64,000 nt of DNA from Sporolactobacillus pectinivorans (lineage in GTDB: Bacteria > Bacillota > Bacilli > Bacillales > Sporolactobacillaceae), in assembly GCF_002802965.1 (NCBI RefSeq), contig NZ_NXGA01000001.1, forward strand, positions 3,162,366-3,226,365, in the 5' to 3' direction. Positions 47,275-57,458 of this stretch are shown here, in pieces; the stretch's first letter is position 1, and each line of letters starts with the position of its first letter. The translations under genes and the position numbers were made by a program. Under the pieces are notes generated by a model. It was not told the DNA's origin, made no database searches, and saw only the letters and a list, made by a program, of their open reading frames with translations.

Positions 47275-47308
47275 AAAAGCCCTCTGCACTATTCCGCAGA
47301 GGGCTTTT
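47275..47308 (-). terminator. Terminator of the rhodanese gene
   Basis: AAAAGCCCTCTGC and GCAGAGGGCTTTT form a perfect 13-bp inverted repeat with an 8-base loop; on the minus strand it ends in TTTT. It lies 25 bp after the ytwF stop. Confidence 0.9.
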
Positions 47309-47332
47309 ATTCATTGTTTGATTAAAACAACG

Positions 47333-47647
47333 TTAGTGCCGTTCAATCGCGCCCGTCCACGCCAGCATGCCGCCTTCCATGTTCCGGACATGAAAACCCT
47401 CGCTCTGAAGAAACTCCGTGGCCGCAGCGCTCCGATGCCCGGATCGGCAAACCATCACATAATCTTTCGACCGATCCATTTTCTGAAACTGTGACGGGAT
47501 ATCGGCAAGACGAATGTGGATCGCCTGAGGTATTTTCCCGGCAGCTACTTCATCATCTTCCCTTACATCAACGACTGTGACCCAATCGCCTTTTTCCAGC
47601 ATACATTTCAGTACATCCGGGAAGACCGTGGGGATTTCATCAGCCAT
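47333..47647 (-). CDS. ytwF: Rhodanese-domain protein (YtwF-like)
   Basis: A 104-residue single-domain rhodanese. VVDVREDDEVAAGKIPQAIHI and the active loop MVCRSGHRSAAATEFL with its catalytic cysteine are intact, as is the closing GGMLAW. Such proteins carry persulfide sulfur; the partner is unknown. The ATG at 47647 follows GGGAG by 8 bases. It lies between leuS and murJ, as ytwF does in B. subtilis, and is 16 bp downstream of leuS. Confidence 0.92.
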   Translation of the reverse strand: MADEIPTVFPDVLKCMLEKGDWVTVVDVREDDEVAAGKIPQAIHIRLADIPSQFQKMDRSKDYVMVCRSGHRSAAATEFLQSEGFHVRNMEGGMLAWTGAIERH

Positions 47648-47663
47648 GTTCATCACTCCCGCA

Positions 47664-50093
47664 TCATTTGACTACAATATTGACCAGTTTATCCGGAACA
47701 GCAATGACTTTCCGAACTGTTTTTCCTTCAAGCCGTTCAATTACATTCTGCTCACTCATGGCCTTTTTCTCCAGACTGTCTCTTGATGTGCCCTTTTCGA
47801 CCATCAGTCTGGCCCGGATTTTGCCGTTGATCTGGACAATGACTTCAATTTGTTTTTCAGCCAGTTTGCTTGCGTCATAGACCGGCCATGATGATTTTTC
47901 CACAGACTGTTGATGGCCGAGCAGCGACCAGATTTCTTCACTGATATGCGGTGCAACCGGTGAAAGCATCTGAATGAATCCTTCCGCCATTGCTGCAGGA
48001 ATCTGCTCTTGTTTATAAGCCTCATTAATAAAAGTCATCAGCTGTGCAATACCCGTATTATAGTGCATGATCTCGAAATCTGCGGTGACCTTCTTGACAG
48101 TCTGATGGTACACTTTTTCAAATTCTGTGTCCGGCTGTGCATCGGGCGTTATTGATCCAGAAAGCTTCCCGTCCGCAGTGACAAACAGCCGCCAGATACG
48201 GTCCAGGAACTTGCGCGATCCGTCGATGCCTTTTTCTGACCAAGGTATTGCCGCGTCAATCGGTCCCATAAACATTTCGTAGAGCCTGAGTGTATCTGCT
48301 CCGTGTGAAGCGACAATGTCGTCCGGATTGACAACATTTCCTTTGGATTTGCTCATCTTTTCATGATTGTTGCCGAGAATCATACCCTGGTTCACCAACT
48401 TGTGGAACGGTTCCTTAGTCGGGACAATACCGAGATCGTATAGAGCTTTATGCCAGAAACGCGCATAGAGAAGATGGAGCACGGCGTGTTCGGCACCGCC
48501 GACATAAAGATCGACCGGCATCCACTTTTTCAGTTTTTCCGGATCGGCTAACTCTTTCTTGTTATGCGGATCAATATAGCGGAGGAAGTACCAGCTGCTG
48601 CCTGCCCATTGTGGCATCGTGTTGGTTTCCCTGCGTCCTTTCATGCCGGTTAGCGGGTCGACCACGTTAATCCAGTCCGTATCGTTGGCCAGCGGTGATT
48701 CGCCGGTACCTGAAGGCTTTATATTTTTTGTCTTCGGCAGGCGCAGAGGCAGTTCGTCCTCCGGTACGGCTTTCATTGTTCCATCTTCCATATGGATGAT
48801 CGGAATCGGTTCACCCCAGTAGCGCTGACGGCTGAACAGCCAGTCGCGCAGCCGATAAGTCACTTTCCTTTTTCCGACTTTGTGTTCTTCCAGCCAGTCA
48901 ACCATTTTCGAGATCGCTGCCTGTTTGCCAAGGCCGTCCAGGAATCCGGAATTAACATGTTTGCCGTCTCCGGTGTAAGCTTCTTTTGACGGATCGCCTC
49001 CTGAGACAACTTCAATAATTGGCAGTTCAAACTTCTGTGCAAATTCATAGTCACGGTCATCATGGCCCGGTACTGCCATGATTGCACCGGATCCGTAAGT
49101 GATCAGCACATAATCGGCGATCCAGACTGGAATCTTGCGGCCATTAACGGGATTGACCGCATAAGCGCCGGTAAATGCGCCCGTTTTTGTTTTATTGAGA
49201 TCCGTCCGTTCAAGATCGCTCTTAGCAGCAACTTTCTTGCGGTAAGCATCGACAGCCTCTTGTTGTTCCTGAGTCACAATTTTATCAACAAGTTTGTGTT
49301 CCGGTGCAAGAACCATATAAGTAGCACCGAACAGTGTATCCGGCCGTGTCGTGAATACGGTTACCGATTCTTCAGTATGTCCGGCAACTTTAAAGACAAC
49401 TTCGGCACCTTCAGAACGGCCGATCCAGTTGCGCTGCATCTCTTTGATGCTTTCCGGCCAGTCCAGTTCATCCAGATCTTTCAGCAGACAGTCGGCATAA
49501 GCCGTGATCTTCAGCATCCATTGTTTCATCGGCTTGCGGATTACAGGAAATCCTCCGCGCTCGCTTTTTCCGTCAATAACTTCCTCATTGGCAAGCACCG
49601 TTCCGAGCGCCGGGCACCAGTTGACCGGCACTTCGGCCTCATAAGCCAGACCTTTTTTATACAGCTGAAGGAAGATCCATTGGGTCCACTTGTAATACTC
49701 CGGGTCTGTCGTGTTAATCTCACGGTTCCAGTCGTATGAAAAGCCAAGCGATTTGATCTGTCGCTTAAAGGTCTGAACGTTCTGTTCTGTAAACTGAGCG
49801 GGATCGTGCCCTGTGTCCAGCGCATACTGCTCAGCGGGCAGCCCGAAAGCGTCCCAGCCTATCGGGTGCAGCACTTCAAATCCTTGCATCCGTTTCATCC
49901 GGGCAAGAATGTCCGTCGCTGTATACCCTTCCGGATGGCCGACATGAAGACCCTTCCCGGATGGATAAGGAAACATATCCAGCACGTAGTACTTCGGTTT
50001 ATTTGAATCCTCATTCGTTTTAAATGTTTGATGATCGTCCCAGTATTTCTGCCATTTCGCTTCGATTTTATGATGATCGAAAGCCAGTCCCAT
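47664..50093 (-). CDS. leuS: Leucyl-tRNA synthetase
   Basis: An 809-residue class Ia synthetase. The HIGH motif appears as [14 protein letters not shown] (about residue 47), the editing domain contains [19 protein letters not shown], and the KMSKS loop is [13 protein letters not shown] (about 575). Length and domain order are normal. The ATG at 50093 follows AAAGGGGGC. Upstream is a T-box leader with a leucine specifier, so expression should rise when tRNA-Leu is uncharged. ytwF is probably co-transcribed. Confidence 0.97.
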   Translation of the reverse strand: MGLAFDHHKIEAKWQKYWDDHQTFKTNEDSNKPKYYVLDMFPYPSGKGLHVGHPEGYTATDILARMKRMQGFEVLHPIGWDAFGLPAEQYALDTGHDPAQFTEQNVQTFKRQIKSLGFSYDWNREINTTDPEYYKWTQWIFLQLYKKGLAYEAEVPVNWCPALGTVLANEEVIDGKSERGGFPVIRKPMKQWMLKITAYADCLLKDLDELDWPESIKEMQRNWIGRSEGAEVVFKVAGHTEESVTVFTTRPDTLFGATYMVLAPEHKLVDKIVTQEQQEAVDAYRKKVAAKSDLERTDLNKTKTGAFTGAYAVNPVNGRKIPVWIADYVLITYGSGAIMAVPGHDDRDYEFAQKFELPIIEVVSGGDPSKEAYTGDGKHVNSGFLDGLGKQAAISKMVDWLEEHKVGKRKVTYRLRDWLFSRQRYWGEPIPIIHMEDGTMKAVPEDELPLRLPKTKNIKPSGTGESPLANDTDWINVVDPLTGMKGRRETNTMPQWAGSSWYFLRYIDPHNKKELADPEKLKKWMPVDLYVGGAEHAVLHLLYARFWHKALYDLGIVPTKEPFHKLVNQGMILGNNHEKMSKSKGNVVNPDDIVASHGADTLRLYEMFMGPIDAAIPWSEKGIDGSRKFLDRIWRLFVTADGKLSGSITPDAQPDTEFEKVYHQTVKKVTADFEIMHYNTGIAQLMTFINEAYKQEQIPAAMAEGFIQMLSPVAPHISEEIWSLLGHQQSVEKSSWPVYDASKLAEKQIEVIVQINGKIRARLMVEKGTSRDSLEKKAMSEQNVIERLEGKTVRKVIAVPDKLVNIVVK

Positions 50094-50129
50094 GGCGAAT
50101 GCCCCCTTTGAACACACTCTTCAAAATAA

Positions 50130-50392
50130 TTAAAATAAAACCTCCCGCCCTTAACAGATCTGTCAGGGACGAGAGGTTGTTTACAATTTTCCCGCGGTAC
50201 CACCCAAATTAGCCCGTGTTCCGCAATGAATGCGGACCCGTTGCTCGCTTGATCCCATAACGCGGGAGACGGCGGAACCATCCAGTCAAAGATGTCCTGC
50301 AGCTCAGGGGCGAGTTCACTTTTTTCCACTACTAGCTTGCACCTTCCGCCAGCTCTCTGCAATAGGTCCGAAGCTACTGTTCCCCGTCATTG
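50130..50392 (-). promoter_or_regulatory. T-box leader of leuS, specifier CUC (Leu)
   Basis: The minus strand carries the T-box core GGGTGGTACCGCGGG (about 50195-50215). The terminator AACCTCTCGTCCCT paired with AGGGCGGGAGGTTTT lies at 50137-50180. Upstream, the Stem I specifier loop reads AAGTGAACTCGCCCC with CTC in the specifier position. Transcription should read through when uncharged tRNA-Leu binds. Confidence 0.9.
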
Positions 50393-50572
50393 CCCTTTTA
50401 TTATCAAATAGGTCATTTAATTCATTTTATGTAATCTCCCGGTACATGTCAATATCAAGAGTATTCAGGCCAAAAAATCCGCCTATCCTATGAATCAATT
50501 TGTCCGGAAACTTTAAGTTTTTCCTTAACTCTGTTAGAATTTTTGTTAGATTACTGAAAGGGGCTCAGTCAC

Positions 50573-51523
50573 ATGCCCGACAGAAAGTGGCCATCCATCT
50601 ATGGGCCGGACAAACGCTACTATTCATGGAATGCTTATCTAAGAAACCAGTTTGGAGAAAAAGTTTTCAAAGTGCCTCTCGACGGCGGATTTGACTGTCC
50701 GAACCGTGATGGAAAAGTGGCCTATGGCGGCTGCACGTTTTGCAGCCAGAAGGGGTCGGGGGATTTTGCCGGCGACCGCCGCGACGATCTCGTGACACAG
50801 TTTAATACTGTCAAAGAGCGAATGCTGAAAAAATGGCCGCATGCGAATAAATATATCGGCTTTTTCCAGGCTTTTACGAATACCTATGCACCGGTTGATG
50901 TGCTTCAGGAATGTTTTGAAGTCATTCTAGAGCAGGAGGGGGTTGTCGGACTTTCCATCGCAACACGTCCGGACTGCCTGCCGGACGACGTGGTTGACTA
51001 TCTGGCAGATCTGAACACCCGGACCTTCCTCTGGATAGAACTTGGCCTGCAGACAGTACATGACCGGACAGGCCGCCTGATCAACCGGGCGCATGATTAC
51101 CACTGTTTCGTTGAAGGTGTCGAAAAGCTGCGGGCACGCCATATTCCGGTCTGCGTCCATATTATTGACGGACTGCCGCAGGAAACCCCTGAGATGATGA
51201 TGGAAACGGCACAGGCGGTTGCGGCGCTTGACGTTCAGGGTATTAAGATCCATCTTCTTCATCTGTTGAAAAAAACAGCAATGGTCAAGCAGTATGAAAA
51301 GGGAATGCTTAAATTTCTCGATTTCAAAACCTACGTGAATCTTGTCTGCGATCAGCTGGAAATTTTGCCACCGCAGATGATTATTCACCGGCTGACCGGT
51401 GACGGCCCCGCCGATCTGATGATCGGTCCGATGTGGAGCCTGAACAAATGGGAAGTCCTTGATGCGATCGATGATGAACTGAAACGCCGCAATAGCTGGC
51501 AGGGGAATTTATATCACGCATGA
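50573..51523 (+). CDS. ytqA: Radical SAM protein, YtqA/YhcC family
   Basis: A 316-residue radical SAM enzyme (TIGR01212 type). The iron-sulfur cluster motif is atypical, CPNRDGKVAYGGCTFC (about residues 43-58), as in the whole family. GLSIATRPDCLPDDVVDYL and WIELGLQTVHD are further signatures. B. subtilis YtqA has been linked to wobble-uridine modification of tRNA (named MnmL, from memory). Its usual neighbour there, the methyltransferase gene ytqB, is absent. The ATG follows AAAGGGGC. Divergent from the leuS T-box. Confidence 0.9.
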   Translation: MPDRKWPSIYGPDKRYYSWNAYLRNQFGEKVFKVPLDGGFDCPNRDGKVAYGGCTFCSQKGSGDFAGDRRDDLVTQFNTVKERMLKKWPHANKYIGFFQAFTNTYAPVDVLQECFEVILEQEGVVGLSIATRPDCLPDDVVDYLADLNTRTFLWIELGLQTVHDRTGRLINRAHDYHCFVEGVEKLRARHIPVCVHIIDGLPQETPEMMMETAQAVAALDVQGIKIHLLHLLKKTAMVKQYEKGMLKFLDFKTYVNLVCDQLEILPPQMIIHRLTGDGPADLMIGPMWSLNKWEVLDAIDDELKRRNSWQGNLYHA

Positions 51524-51601
51524 AGAGCCGGATGCACCCGCACCCGGCTTCTTCTTGGAATCGCGCATATTTTCCATTCACAACTCATCAAAATTTATTG
51601 G

Positions 51602-52669
51602 TCAGACACTCGGGCGCACTCTCCGGTAGAACCAGCTGGCAGTGAAAAAAAACATGCCGCAGCCACCAGAACGACGGATCATTTTTCTAGCCATAATCCG
51701 CACATTGCGCTGCCTGGCGACTTTTTTATCCGCGAGATAAGTACCAAGCAGGCCCCGATTGATCATTTTATGAAAATTGCGGTCAGGCATTCCGGAAATC
51801 GCCGTATCAGCTTCATCCATAAAGTGATCGAAGCGCTTCATCATTTCTTCTTCACTTCCGTAAAAGGCACAAAAGTTAAGATCGCCTTCGTCAATATCCT
51901 CCTGCTGGTCCACAAAATAATCCATCAGAATATGCAGGCCCTGCACCCATGGAAAATAGCTGCTTCTGATCATCCCGGCCAGTTCCTTCATCCCACGCCT
52001 TTCTGAAGCTGCGTAGGAAACAAGACAAAAAATGCCAAGAGTGGATCCGGAACAGGCGGCAAACTCATACCAGCTCATCGCCGGAAGCCTGTCTCTGTAT
52101 TTTTCGAACCAGGCAACGAGCATAGGTACACGCTGATCTTTTTCAACATGTTTATATACCTGCAGATCACAATAGTATCCGGCCAGTTCCTGCAAATAGG
52201 GACTTATTTCTTTAAACGTTTGCAAATGTGAGAGAAGCGACTGGCAGGTTGTGACGAGATCCTGTAGATAGCCTCCATCAGATGTCACTTCACGCAATCT
52301 GTAATAATCGGAGTATTCCGTCCCGGGTGTCAGGGCATCCAGCATCGACTGATGCAGGCAGCGGAAATCTTTCGGGTCAAGAGAGCCGCTGCGGTCGCAC
52401 AGGTTATCCAGATAATCGCTGATTGTCTGGTAGGCGACGATGAATGAAATCACTTCTGTCCTTCGATCACCTGCAAGAAGGCTGTAAATCGCACCACCTT
52501 CACAGTGAAATGTTTTCGCCTTAATGCTTGCAAGTGCCTGGTTGCGCAATTCCGGATCAGGAATTTTCTCTGCCTTCTGTTTCCAGTTTTCGAGTTCGCT
52601 ATGTACACCGGGAAGTACTTTTCTGGAAACTTGAACGATCAGTTTTAATGGTTCGGATGGTACGGCCAT
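51602..52669 (-). CDS. ytpB: Tetraprenyl-beta-curcumene synthase (YtpB, DUF2600)
   Basis: A 355-residue large terpene cyclase-like enzyme without homology to classic terpene synthases. The aspartate-rich site YLDNLCDR (about residue 87-94), CEGGAIYSLLAG and DYFVDQQEDIDEGDLNF match the family. In B. subtilis YtpB makes tetraprenyl-beta-curcumene, precursor of spore sesquarterpenes. The family call is strong, the exact product is inferred. It is downstream of metK on the same strand, as in B. subtilis, but separated by the metK terminator, so it likely has its own promoter in the 190 bp between. Confidence 0.9.
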   Translation of the reverse strand: MAVPSEPLKLIVQVSRKVLPGVHSELENWKQKAEKIPDPELRNQALASIKAKTFHCEGGAIYSLLAGDRRTEVISFIVAYQTISDYLDNLCDRSGSLDPKDFRCLHQSMLDALTPGTEYSDYYRLREVTSDGGYLQDLVTTCQSLLSHLQTFKEISPYLQELAGYYCDLQVYKHVEKDQRVPMLVAWFEKYRDRLPAMSWYEFAACSGSTLGIFCLVSYAASERRGMKELAGMIRSSYFPWVQGLHILMDYFVDQQEDIDEGDLNFCAFYGSEEEMMKRFDHFMDEADTAISGMPDRNFHKMINRGLLGTYLADKKVARQRNVRIMARKMIRRSGGCGMFFFTASWFYRRVRPSV

Positions 52670-52857
52670 AAAATCCGTCCTCTCTTATGTCAATACGACG
52701 CTACATCCTACAAACATTCGCTGCGTCTGACTGCAGTCTGCCTGCGCCAGCCCATTCTTAAAACTGTTTCTTACCGGGCCTCTCTTTCATTATACTCATA
52801 TTGTCCAAAAAAAGTTTTCATCTTCTGTTCTAACCATCCTGATCCGAGAAAAAGCGC

Positions 52858-52892
52858 AAAAAACCCTCCACCAATTCAATTGATGGAGGGGT
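52858..52892 (-). terminator. Terminator of metK
   Basis: On the minus strand CCCTCCATCAATT and AATTGGTGGAGGG form an almost perfect stem with a tiny loop, followed by TTTTTTG. It lies 17 bp after the metK stop codon. Confidence 0.9.
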
Positions 52893-52908
52893 ACAATGTC
52901 AAAAATTC

Positions 52909-54135
52909 TCAATTCTGACCGGCCTGGATTCCGGAGAGGATCTGCTGCTTCAATAATTCTGCTTTATCTGTTTTTTCCCACGGCAAATCAATATCAGTGC
53001 GTCCGAAATGACCGTAAGCCGCCGTCTGGCGATAAATCGGGCGACGCAGATCCAGCATCTTGATAATGCCTGCCGGACGAAGATCAAAATTGTTCCGGAT
53101 CAGATTCACCAACTGCTCTTCCGTCGCTTTTCCAGTCTCGAATGTATCCACCGAAATAGAAACCGGCTGCGCTACGCCGATCGCATAGGCGAGCTGAACT
53201 TCGCATTTATCAGCCAGACCGGCCGCGACAATATTTTTCGCAACATAACGTGCGGCGTATGATGCCGAGCGGTCCACTTTTGTCGCATCTTTCCCTGAAA
53301 AAGCACCCCCGCCGTGCCTGGCGTATCCGCCGTAAGTGTCAACGATAATTTTTCGCCCGGTCAATCCGGCATCACCCTGTGGCCCGCCAATGACGAATCG
53401 GCCTGTCGGGTTTATGAAGAATTTTGTATTTTCATCAATCAGATTTTCAGGAACTGAAGGATTAATCACATACTGATGCACATCTTTCTTGATTTGTTCC
53501 TCGGATACGTCGGGATCATGCTGCGTGGATACAACAATCGTATCAATTCTGGCCGGATGTCCCTCTTCATCATATTCAACGGTGACCTGGGTTTTTCCGT
53601 CAGGGCGGAGATAGGTCAGTTCACGATTTTTCCGGACATCGGCCAGGCGCTTCGCCAGCTTATGTGCAAGGGAAATCGGCAGCGGCATGAGTTCCGGCGT
53701 TTCATTAACGGCGAAACCGAACATCAGCCCCTGATCTCCGGCCCCGATTGCCTCAATCTGATCGTCTGTCATTTTGCCTTCGCGCGCTTCGAGTGCCTGA
53801 TTAACACCTTGAGCGATATCTGCTGACTGTTCTTCGATCGAGGTCAGAATTGCACAGTTTGACGCATCAAATCCGTACTTCGCATCATTATAGCCAATCT
53901 CCTTGATTGTCTGGCGGACAACCTTTGGAATATCAACATAAGTCGATGTAGATATTTCACCAGTGACAAGAACAAGTCCAGTATTTACCGCTGTCTCACA
54001 GGCAACCCTCGCGTTGGGATCGCCCCGCAGAATTTCATCAAGGATTGCATCTGAGATCTGGTCGCAAATCTTGTCCGGATGTCCCTCTGTCACCGATTCA
54101 GAGGTAAACAGCCGTCTTGAATACTTTTTCGTCAT
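52909..54135 (-). CDS. metK: S-adenosylmethionine synthetase
   Basis: A 408-residue MAT enzyme that makes S-adenosylmethionine from methionine and ATP. Signatures: [47 protein letters not shown] with the nucleotide lysines, and ATP-binding [21 protein letters not shown] split at its known loop. The ATG at 54135 matches the family N-terminus ([12 protein letters not shown]); the frame runs 9 codons further. A SAM-I riboswitch upstream gives end-product control. It is divergent from pckA, an old Bacillus arrangement. Confidence 0.97.
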   Translation of the reverse strand: MTKKYSRRLFTSESVTEGHPDKICDQISDAILDEILRGDPNARVACETAVNTGLVLVTGEISTSTYVDIPKVVRQTIKEIGYNDAKYGFDASNCAILTSIEEQSADIAQGVNQALEAREGKMTDDQIEAIGAGDQGLMFGFAVNETPELMPLPISLAHKLAKRLADVRKNRELTYLRPDGKTQVTVEYDEEGHPARIDTIVVSTQHDPDVSEEQIKKDVHQYVINPSVPENLIDENTKFFINPTGRFVIGGPQGDAGLTGRKIIVDTYGGYARHGGGAFSGKDATKVDRSASYAARYVAKNIVAAGLADKCEVQLAYAIGVAQPVSISVDTFETGKATEEQLVNLIRNNFDLRPAGIIKMLDLRRPIYRQTAAYGHFGRTDIDLPWEKTDKAELLKQQILSGIQAGQN

Positions 54136-54314
54136 TTCACATTCACCCAGCCTTTCGAACATTATATGAGGTTAATTAAAGATTCGTCAAACGATGATCC
54201 ACTACCGGTTCGCTGACGGTTTTACTTCGGAAACGCGGCGCCCGGCTAAAGATGCGCGAATCCCGAGGCAAGTTAACGGTACCCGATCCCTCTTCTTTTT
54301 GTTTTCAAGGCATG

Positions 54315-54469
54315 AAAAAAGCCCAGTCCTAATAAGGATAAGGCTAACTCTCTAAATGCGCCTCTTATTATCAGAAGAACAGAAAGTTCCTCTGCAGGTT
54401 AGCACCGTGCCATATCGGCCGGTTGCCGGGTTTCATCGGGCCTGTCCCTCCGCCTACTCGGAATAAGAG
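54315..54469 (-). promoter_or_regulatory. SAM-I riboswitch (S-box) of metK
   Basis: On the minus strand the aptamer begins CTCTTATTCCGAGTAGGCGGAGGG and continues with CCCGATGAAACCCGGCAACC and GGCACGGTGCTAACCTGCAG, closing on ATAAGAG near 54362, the canonical S-box order. An AGCC/GGGCT terminator with TTTTTT lies at 54315-54346. About 180 bp separate it from metK; the stretch between holds nothing recognisable. High SAM should end transcription. Confidence 0.93.
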
Positions 54470-54488
54470 CAGCCGTATTATAAATCCT

Positions 54489-54517
54489 ATGATAAAGCAG
54501 GGATATAAAAGTGTCAA
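54489..54517 (-). promoter_or_regulatory. Promoter of the metK riboswitch transcript
   Basis: On the minus strand TTGACA (54517-54512), 17 bases, TATCAT (54494-54489). The start point would fall about 15 bases before the S-box aptamer, as expected for this class. Confidence 0.7.
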
Positions 54518-54673
54518 CTGATAGTCAGATTCTCGGAACCTCATAAGCATTATTTAATATATTGTACTATGAGAAAAAATTCACAAAAAGTCTTCCCCTG
54601 TTAGAAAAATATAATTTCAGTGTGCTATACTTAAGTTGTCAAATGGAATTCCAAATAGGAAGGGATGTTAGTG

Positions 54674-56254
54674 ATGAATACAACCATCTCAAAAACGCCC
54701 ATCTCTGAACTGTTGAAAGCAAGGAATACGTTTGTAAATTTATCTGCGGCGACGCTTATTGAGAAAGCGTTTTCTAAAAATGAAGGCGTTTTAACGGACA
54801 AAGGATCTCTGGCTGTGACGACTGGAAAATATACCGGCCGGTCACCGCTGGACAAATTTTTTGTAAAGGATGAGACGACGACAGACAAAATTGACTGGAC
54901 GCGCAATCAGGCAGTCAGTGAATCGGTATTCGAAGGCCTTTTTCAAAAAGTTGTCCACTATTTAACCGAAAGGGAGGCTCGTTTTGTCTTTAAAGGTTTT
55001 GCCGGTGCGGATACGAAACATCGTCTGCCCATACAGATTATCAATGAGTACGCCTGGCAGAATCTCTTCTGCCGCCAGCTGTTTATCTCACCGACTGCAG
55101 ACGAACTGAAGAACCATCATGCAAACTTTACCGTTCTTGCGGCTCCTGGCTTTAAAGCTGATCCGGCGACAGACGGCACCCGCTCGGAAGCATTTATTAT
55201 CGTATCGATCACACACCGGACCATTTTGATCGGTGGGACGGAATATGGCGGTGAAATCAAAAAGTCAATTTTCTCAGTGATGAACTATCTGTTGCCGCAG
55301 GAAGGCATTATGTCGATGCATTGCTCCGCCAATCAGGGAAAAAACGGGAATGTTGCTCTTTTCTTCGGGCTGTCCGGAACCGGCAAGACAACATTATCCA
55401 ATGTGCCTGACCGCGATCTGATCGGTGACGACGAACACGGATGGTCAGCGGACGGCATATTTAACATTGAAGGCGGCTGCTATGCCAAAACCATACGTCT
55501 CTCTCCAAAAAAAGAACCGCAGATCTATGACAGCATCCAATTCGGAACTGTGCTCGAGAATGTCATCGTCTTCCCCGACCGGTGCCCGGATTACGACAAC
55601 GGCTCGCTGACAGAAAATACTCGCGCGGCTTATTCACTAAATAATGTGTCAAATGCACTGATCCCAAGTGTCGGCGGACATCCGACTGCCATAATCTTTC
55701 TGACAGCCGATGCGTTCGGTGTGCTACCGCCGATCAGCCTGCTGACACCGGAACAGGCAATGTATCAGTTCCTTTCCGGCTATACAAGCAAACTGGCCGG
55801 CACTGAACGCGGCGTTACTGATCCGGAAGCAACTTTCTCAACCTGCTTCGGTGCACCGTTCATGCCCTTGCCGGCGTCAGTGTATGCAGAGTTGCTAGGG
55901 AAGCAAATCAAGGCGCACAGCGTAAGCGCTTACTTGGTTAATACCGGATGGACCGGCGGACCATACGGAACGGGGAAAAGAATGGAGCTGGCCTACACGC
56001 GGCAAATGATACAGGCTGCCCTTGACGGGACGTTCACCCATGCAGAAACAACGACGGATCCTATTTTCGGGCTCCACATCCCAAAAACATGCCCGGGCAT
56101 CCCTGACAATGTACTGATGCCATGGAAAACATGGAGCAATGCGTCCGAATATGATCGCTTTGCCCGCCAGCTCGCCCGGAAGTTCAAGGACAATTTCAGA
56201 CATTTTCCGGAAGCTTCCGAAGACATCCGCTCGGCAGGTCCTGTTGCCAACTGA
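54674..56254 (+). CDS. pckA: Phosphoenolpyruvate carboxykinase (ATP)
   Basis: A 526-residue gluconeogenic enzyme converting oxaloacetate and ATP to PEP. The kinase loop [11 protein letters not shown] (about 236), the [22 protein letters not shown] metal region, and [13 protein letters not shown] with the oxaloacetate-binding arginine are intact. ATG 54674 is nine bases after GGAAGGG; ATG 54665 lies too close to it. It is single and divergent from metK, with a terminator at its end. Palindromic cre-like sequences lie inside the gene (54762-54775 and 55921-55934). Confidence 0.96.
   Translation: MNTTISKTPISELLKARNTFVNLSAATLIEKAFSKNEGVLTDKGSLAVTTGKYTGRSPLDKFFVKDETTTDKIDWTRNQAVSESVFEGLFQKVVHYLTEREARFVFKGFAGADTKHRLPIQIINEYAWQNLFCRQLFISPTADELKNHHANFTVLAAPGFKADPATDGTRSEAFIIVSITHRTILIGGTEYGGEIKKSIFSVMNYLLPQEGIMSMHCSANQGKNGNVALFFGLSGTGKTTLSNVPDRDLIGDDEHGWSADGIFNIEGGCYAKTIRLSPKKEPQIYDSIQFGTVLENVIVFPDRCPDYDNGSLTENTRAAYSLNNVSNALIPSVGGHPTAIIFLTADAFGVLPPISLLTPEQAMYQFLSGYTSKLAGTERGVTDPEATFSTCFGAPFMPLPASVYAELLGKQIKAHSVSAYLVNTGWTGGPYGTGKRMELAYTRQMIQAALDGTFTHAETTTDPIFGLHIPKTCPGIPDNVLMPWKTWSNASEYDRFARQLARKFKDNFRHFPEASEDIRSAGPVAN
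54762..54775 (+). promoter_or_regulatory. Candidate intragenic cre site in pckA
   Basis: AGAAAGCGTTTTCT matches 12 of 14 positions of the CcpA consensus and is a near-perfect palindrome with a GAAAGCGTTTTC core, 89 bp inside the coding region. Roadblock-type cre sites inside early coding sequence are known. A weaker palindrome, CGTAAGCGCTTACT, lies at 55921-55934. Both may be codon coincidence. Confidence 0.35.
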
Positions 56255-56276
56255 TATAGACTGTTAACAATAATCC

Positions 56277-56314
56277 AGCACCGCCCCCGATCACCACGGA
56301 GACGGTGCTTTATT
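56277..56314 (+). terminator. Terminator of pckA
   Basis: AGCACCG (56277-56283) pairs with CGGTGCT (56303-56309), with a 19-base loop, followed by TTATTCT. The T-run is modest and overlaps the end of the convergent ytkD gene. Confidence 0.6.
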
Positions 56315-56819
56315 CTGTCAGATTTTCTATTCTGTGCTGGACAAGCCGGTGCATGCGGATGGCCTCTATTGCGCTGGTCAGCACACGGTCTTTCATCAGA
56401 AAACTATACCTTTTATCCGCCTGTACTTTCTCTGGAAGCCTGCTAATAAATACAGGACCTTTTGTCTCCAGATAATTATTTTTCAGATCAATCCGGTCAA
56501 TTTCAGCATAGTAGATATTCTTAACAATTTGTTCATTCCTGCTGCTCACTTCATACTGGCCGACAAGAATCAGCCTCGCCACATGTCCGCCTGTTTCCTC
56601 AAAAACTTCTCTCTTCGCGGCGTCTTCAGCCGTTTCATTCAACTCAACTTTGCCGCCCGGAAATTCAAAACCGCGCCTGGAATGCATGGTCAGCAGCCAC
56701 TGCTTATGAAAATGGCAGACCACCCACACATGTTTCGGGCAGCTTGAAAAGGGCATGCCCTGCAGAGAAAGTTTTACCAGATTGCCGTAATAGTCATAAA
56801 ATGTTTCGATATCACTCAA
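56310..56819 (-). CDS. ytkD: Nudix hydrolase, 8-oxo-dGTPase (YtkD)
   Basis: A 169-residue Nudix protein. The Nudix box is FPGGKVELNETAEDAAKREVFEETGG (split at its centre by normal spacing, about residues 53-78), with all catalytic glutamates. B. subtilis YtkD cleaves 8-oxo-dGTP and acts as a nucleoside triphosphatase. It lies next to pckA, convergent, as in B. subtilis. The upstream 120 bp to the FbpA-like gene hold a possible promoter only. Start ATG follows a GGGAGG-like site with moderate confidence. Confidence 0.93.
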   Translation of the reverse strand: MSDIETFYDYYGNLVKLSLQGMPFSSCPKHVWVVCHFHKQWLLTMHSRRGFEFPGGKVELNETAEDAAKREVFEETGGHVARLILVGQYEVSSRNEQIVKNIYYAEIDRIDLKNNYLETKGPVFISRLPEKVQADKRYSFLMKDRVLTSAIEAIRMHRLVQHRIENLTE

Positions 56820-56940
56820 ATCTCAAACCTCCCCAACGTGCTGAGATTCCCCCCCTTGGAGATCACATCCACAGCATCGTCTCAGGCAAATACAAATGCC
56901 TGAGTTTATTTTAACACTTCTCCGGCCCGAACAAATTTTT

Positions 56941-57123
56941 CTAGCCAATATCTTTTCCCCGCCACTCCCGAAAATGCTTCCATTCATACTCAAGTTCGGA
57001 CAGTGTCCATGTACTTAGCCTCGATGGATTATCGATTGCCTGATTATCTTTCAGGAGTTTAATCAAATGAGCTTTGCGTTTTTCCACTGCTGTTCTCAAT
57101 AGGTTAATCCGATTCATCATCAA
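56941..57123 (-). CDS. Small basic protein resembling FbpA (Fur-regulated basic protein)
   Basis: A 60-residue basic helical protein. NLLRTAVEKRKAHLIKLLKDN followed by LSTWTLSELEYEWKHF resembles the pattern of small Bacillus proteins annotated as Fur-regulated basic protein A, an iron-sparing regulator. I see no Fur box; instead a cre-like site lies 16 bp upstream, and the ribosome site is weak, so the start among the first three codons is uncertain. Identification is by short pattern only. No operon partner is evident. Confidence 0.6.
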   Translation of the reverse strand: MMMNRINLLRTAVEKRKAHLIKLLKDNQAIDNPSRLSTWTLSELEYEWKHFREWRGKDIG

Positions 57124-57138
57124 TGCGGGACAGCGCCA

Positions 57139-57152
57139 AGTAATCGCTTACA
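57139..57152 (-). promoter_or_regulatory. Candidate cre site before the FbpA-like gene
   Basis: On the minus strand TGTAAGCGATTACT, again 13 of 14 positions of TGWAANCGNTNWCA, the same deviation as at ytxK. It is 16 bp before the start codon. The rest of the 330 bp up to tagH is AT-rich with no other recognised signal except the tagH terminator. Confidence 0.5.
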
Positions 57153-57408
57153 TTAAAAGGCGGCCAAACATCCCTTCCTCCCTTCTGAAACATTCTTTTT
57201 TGTTAAGCCAGTCATTGAGTGCAGTATGCACGAATTTTCAATAGTCTAATCAAAAGTTGTTAATCTTACTTTACTATACAATACAACAAAAGTGCGGAAA
57301 AGGATTCAAATAATTTAAAAAATGGAACTTTGGTCTGATGGAATTTTAGAAAGAGCTAAGGGAATTCAGCAAGGCGCCTGAATCCGCGTTTCCTTCTCTC
57401 TCAGCAAT

Positions 57409-57436
57409 AAAACAAAACGGCCGCCATGGCCGCTCA
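57409..57436 (-). terminator. Terminator of tagGH
   Basis: On the minus strand GCGGCCATGGCGGCCG forms a short GC stem (CGGCC with GGCCG, 57418-57432), followed by TTTTGTTTT. It lies 22 bp after the tagH stop. Confidence 0.75.
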
Positions 57437-57458
57437 GTCACTTGCATAGGATTGATTG

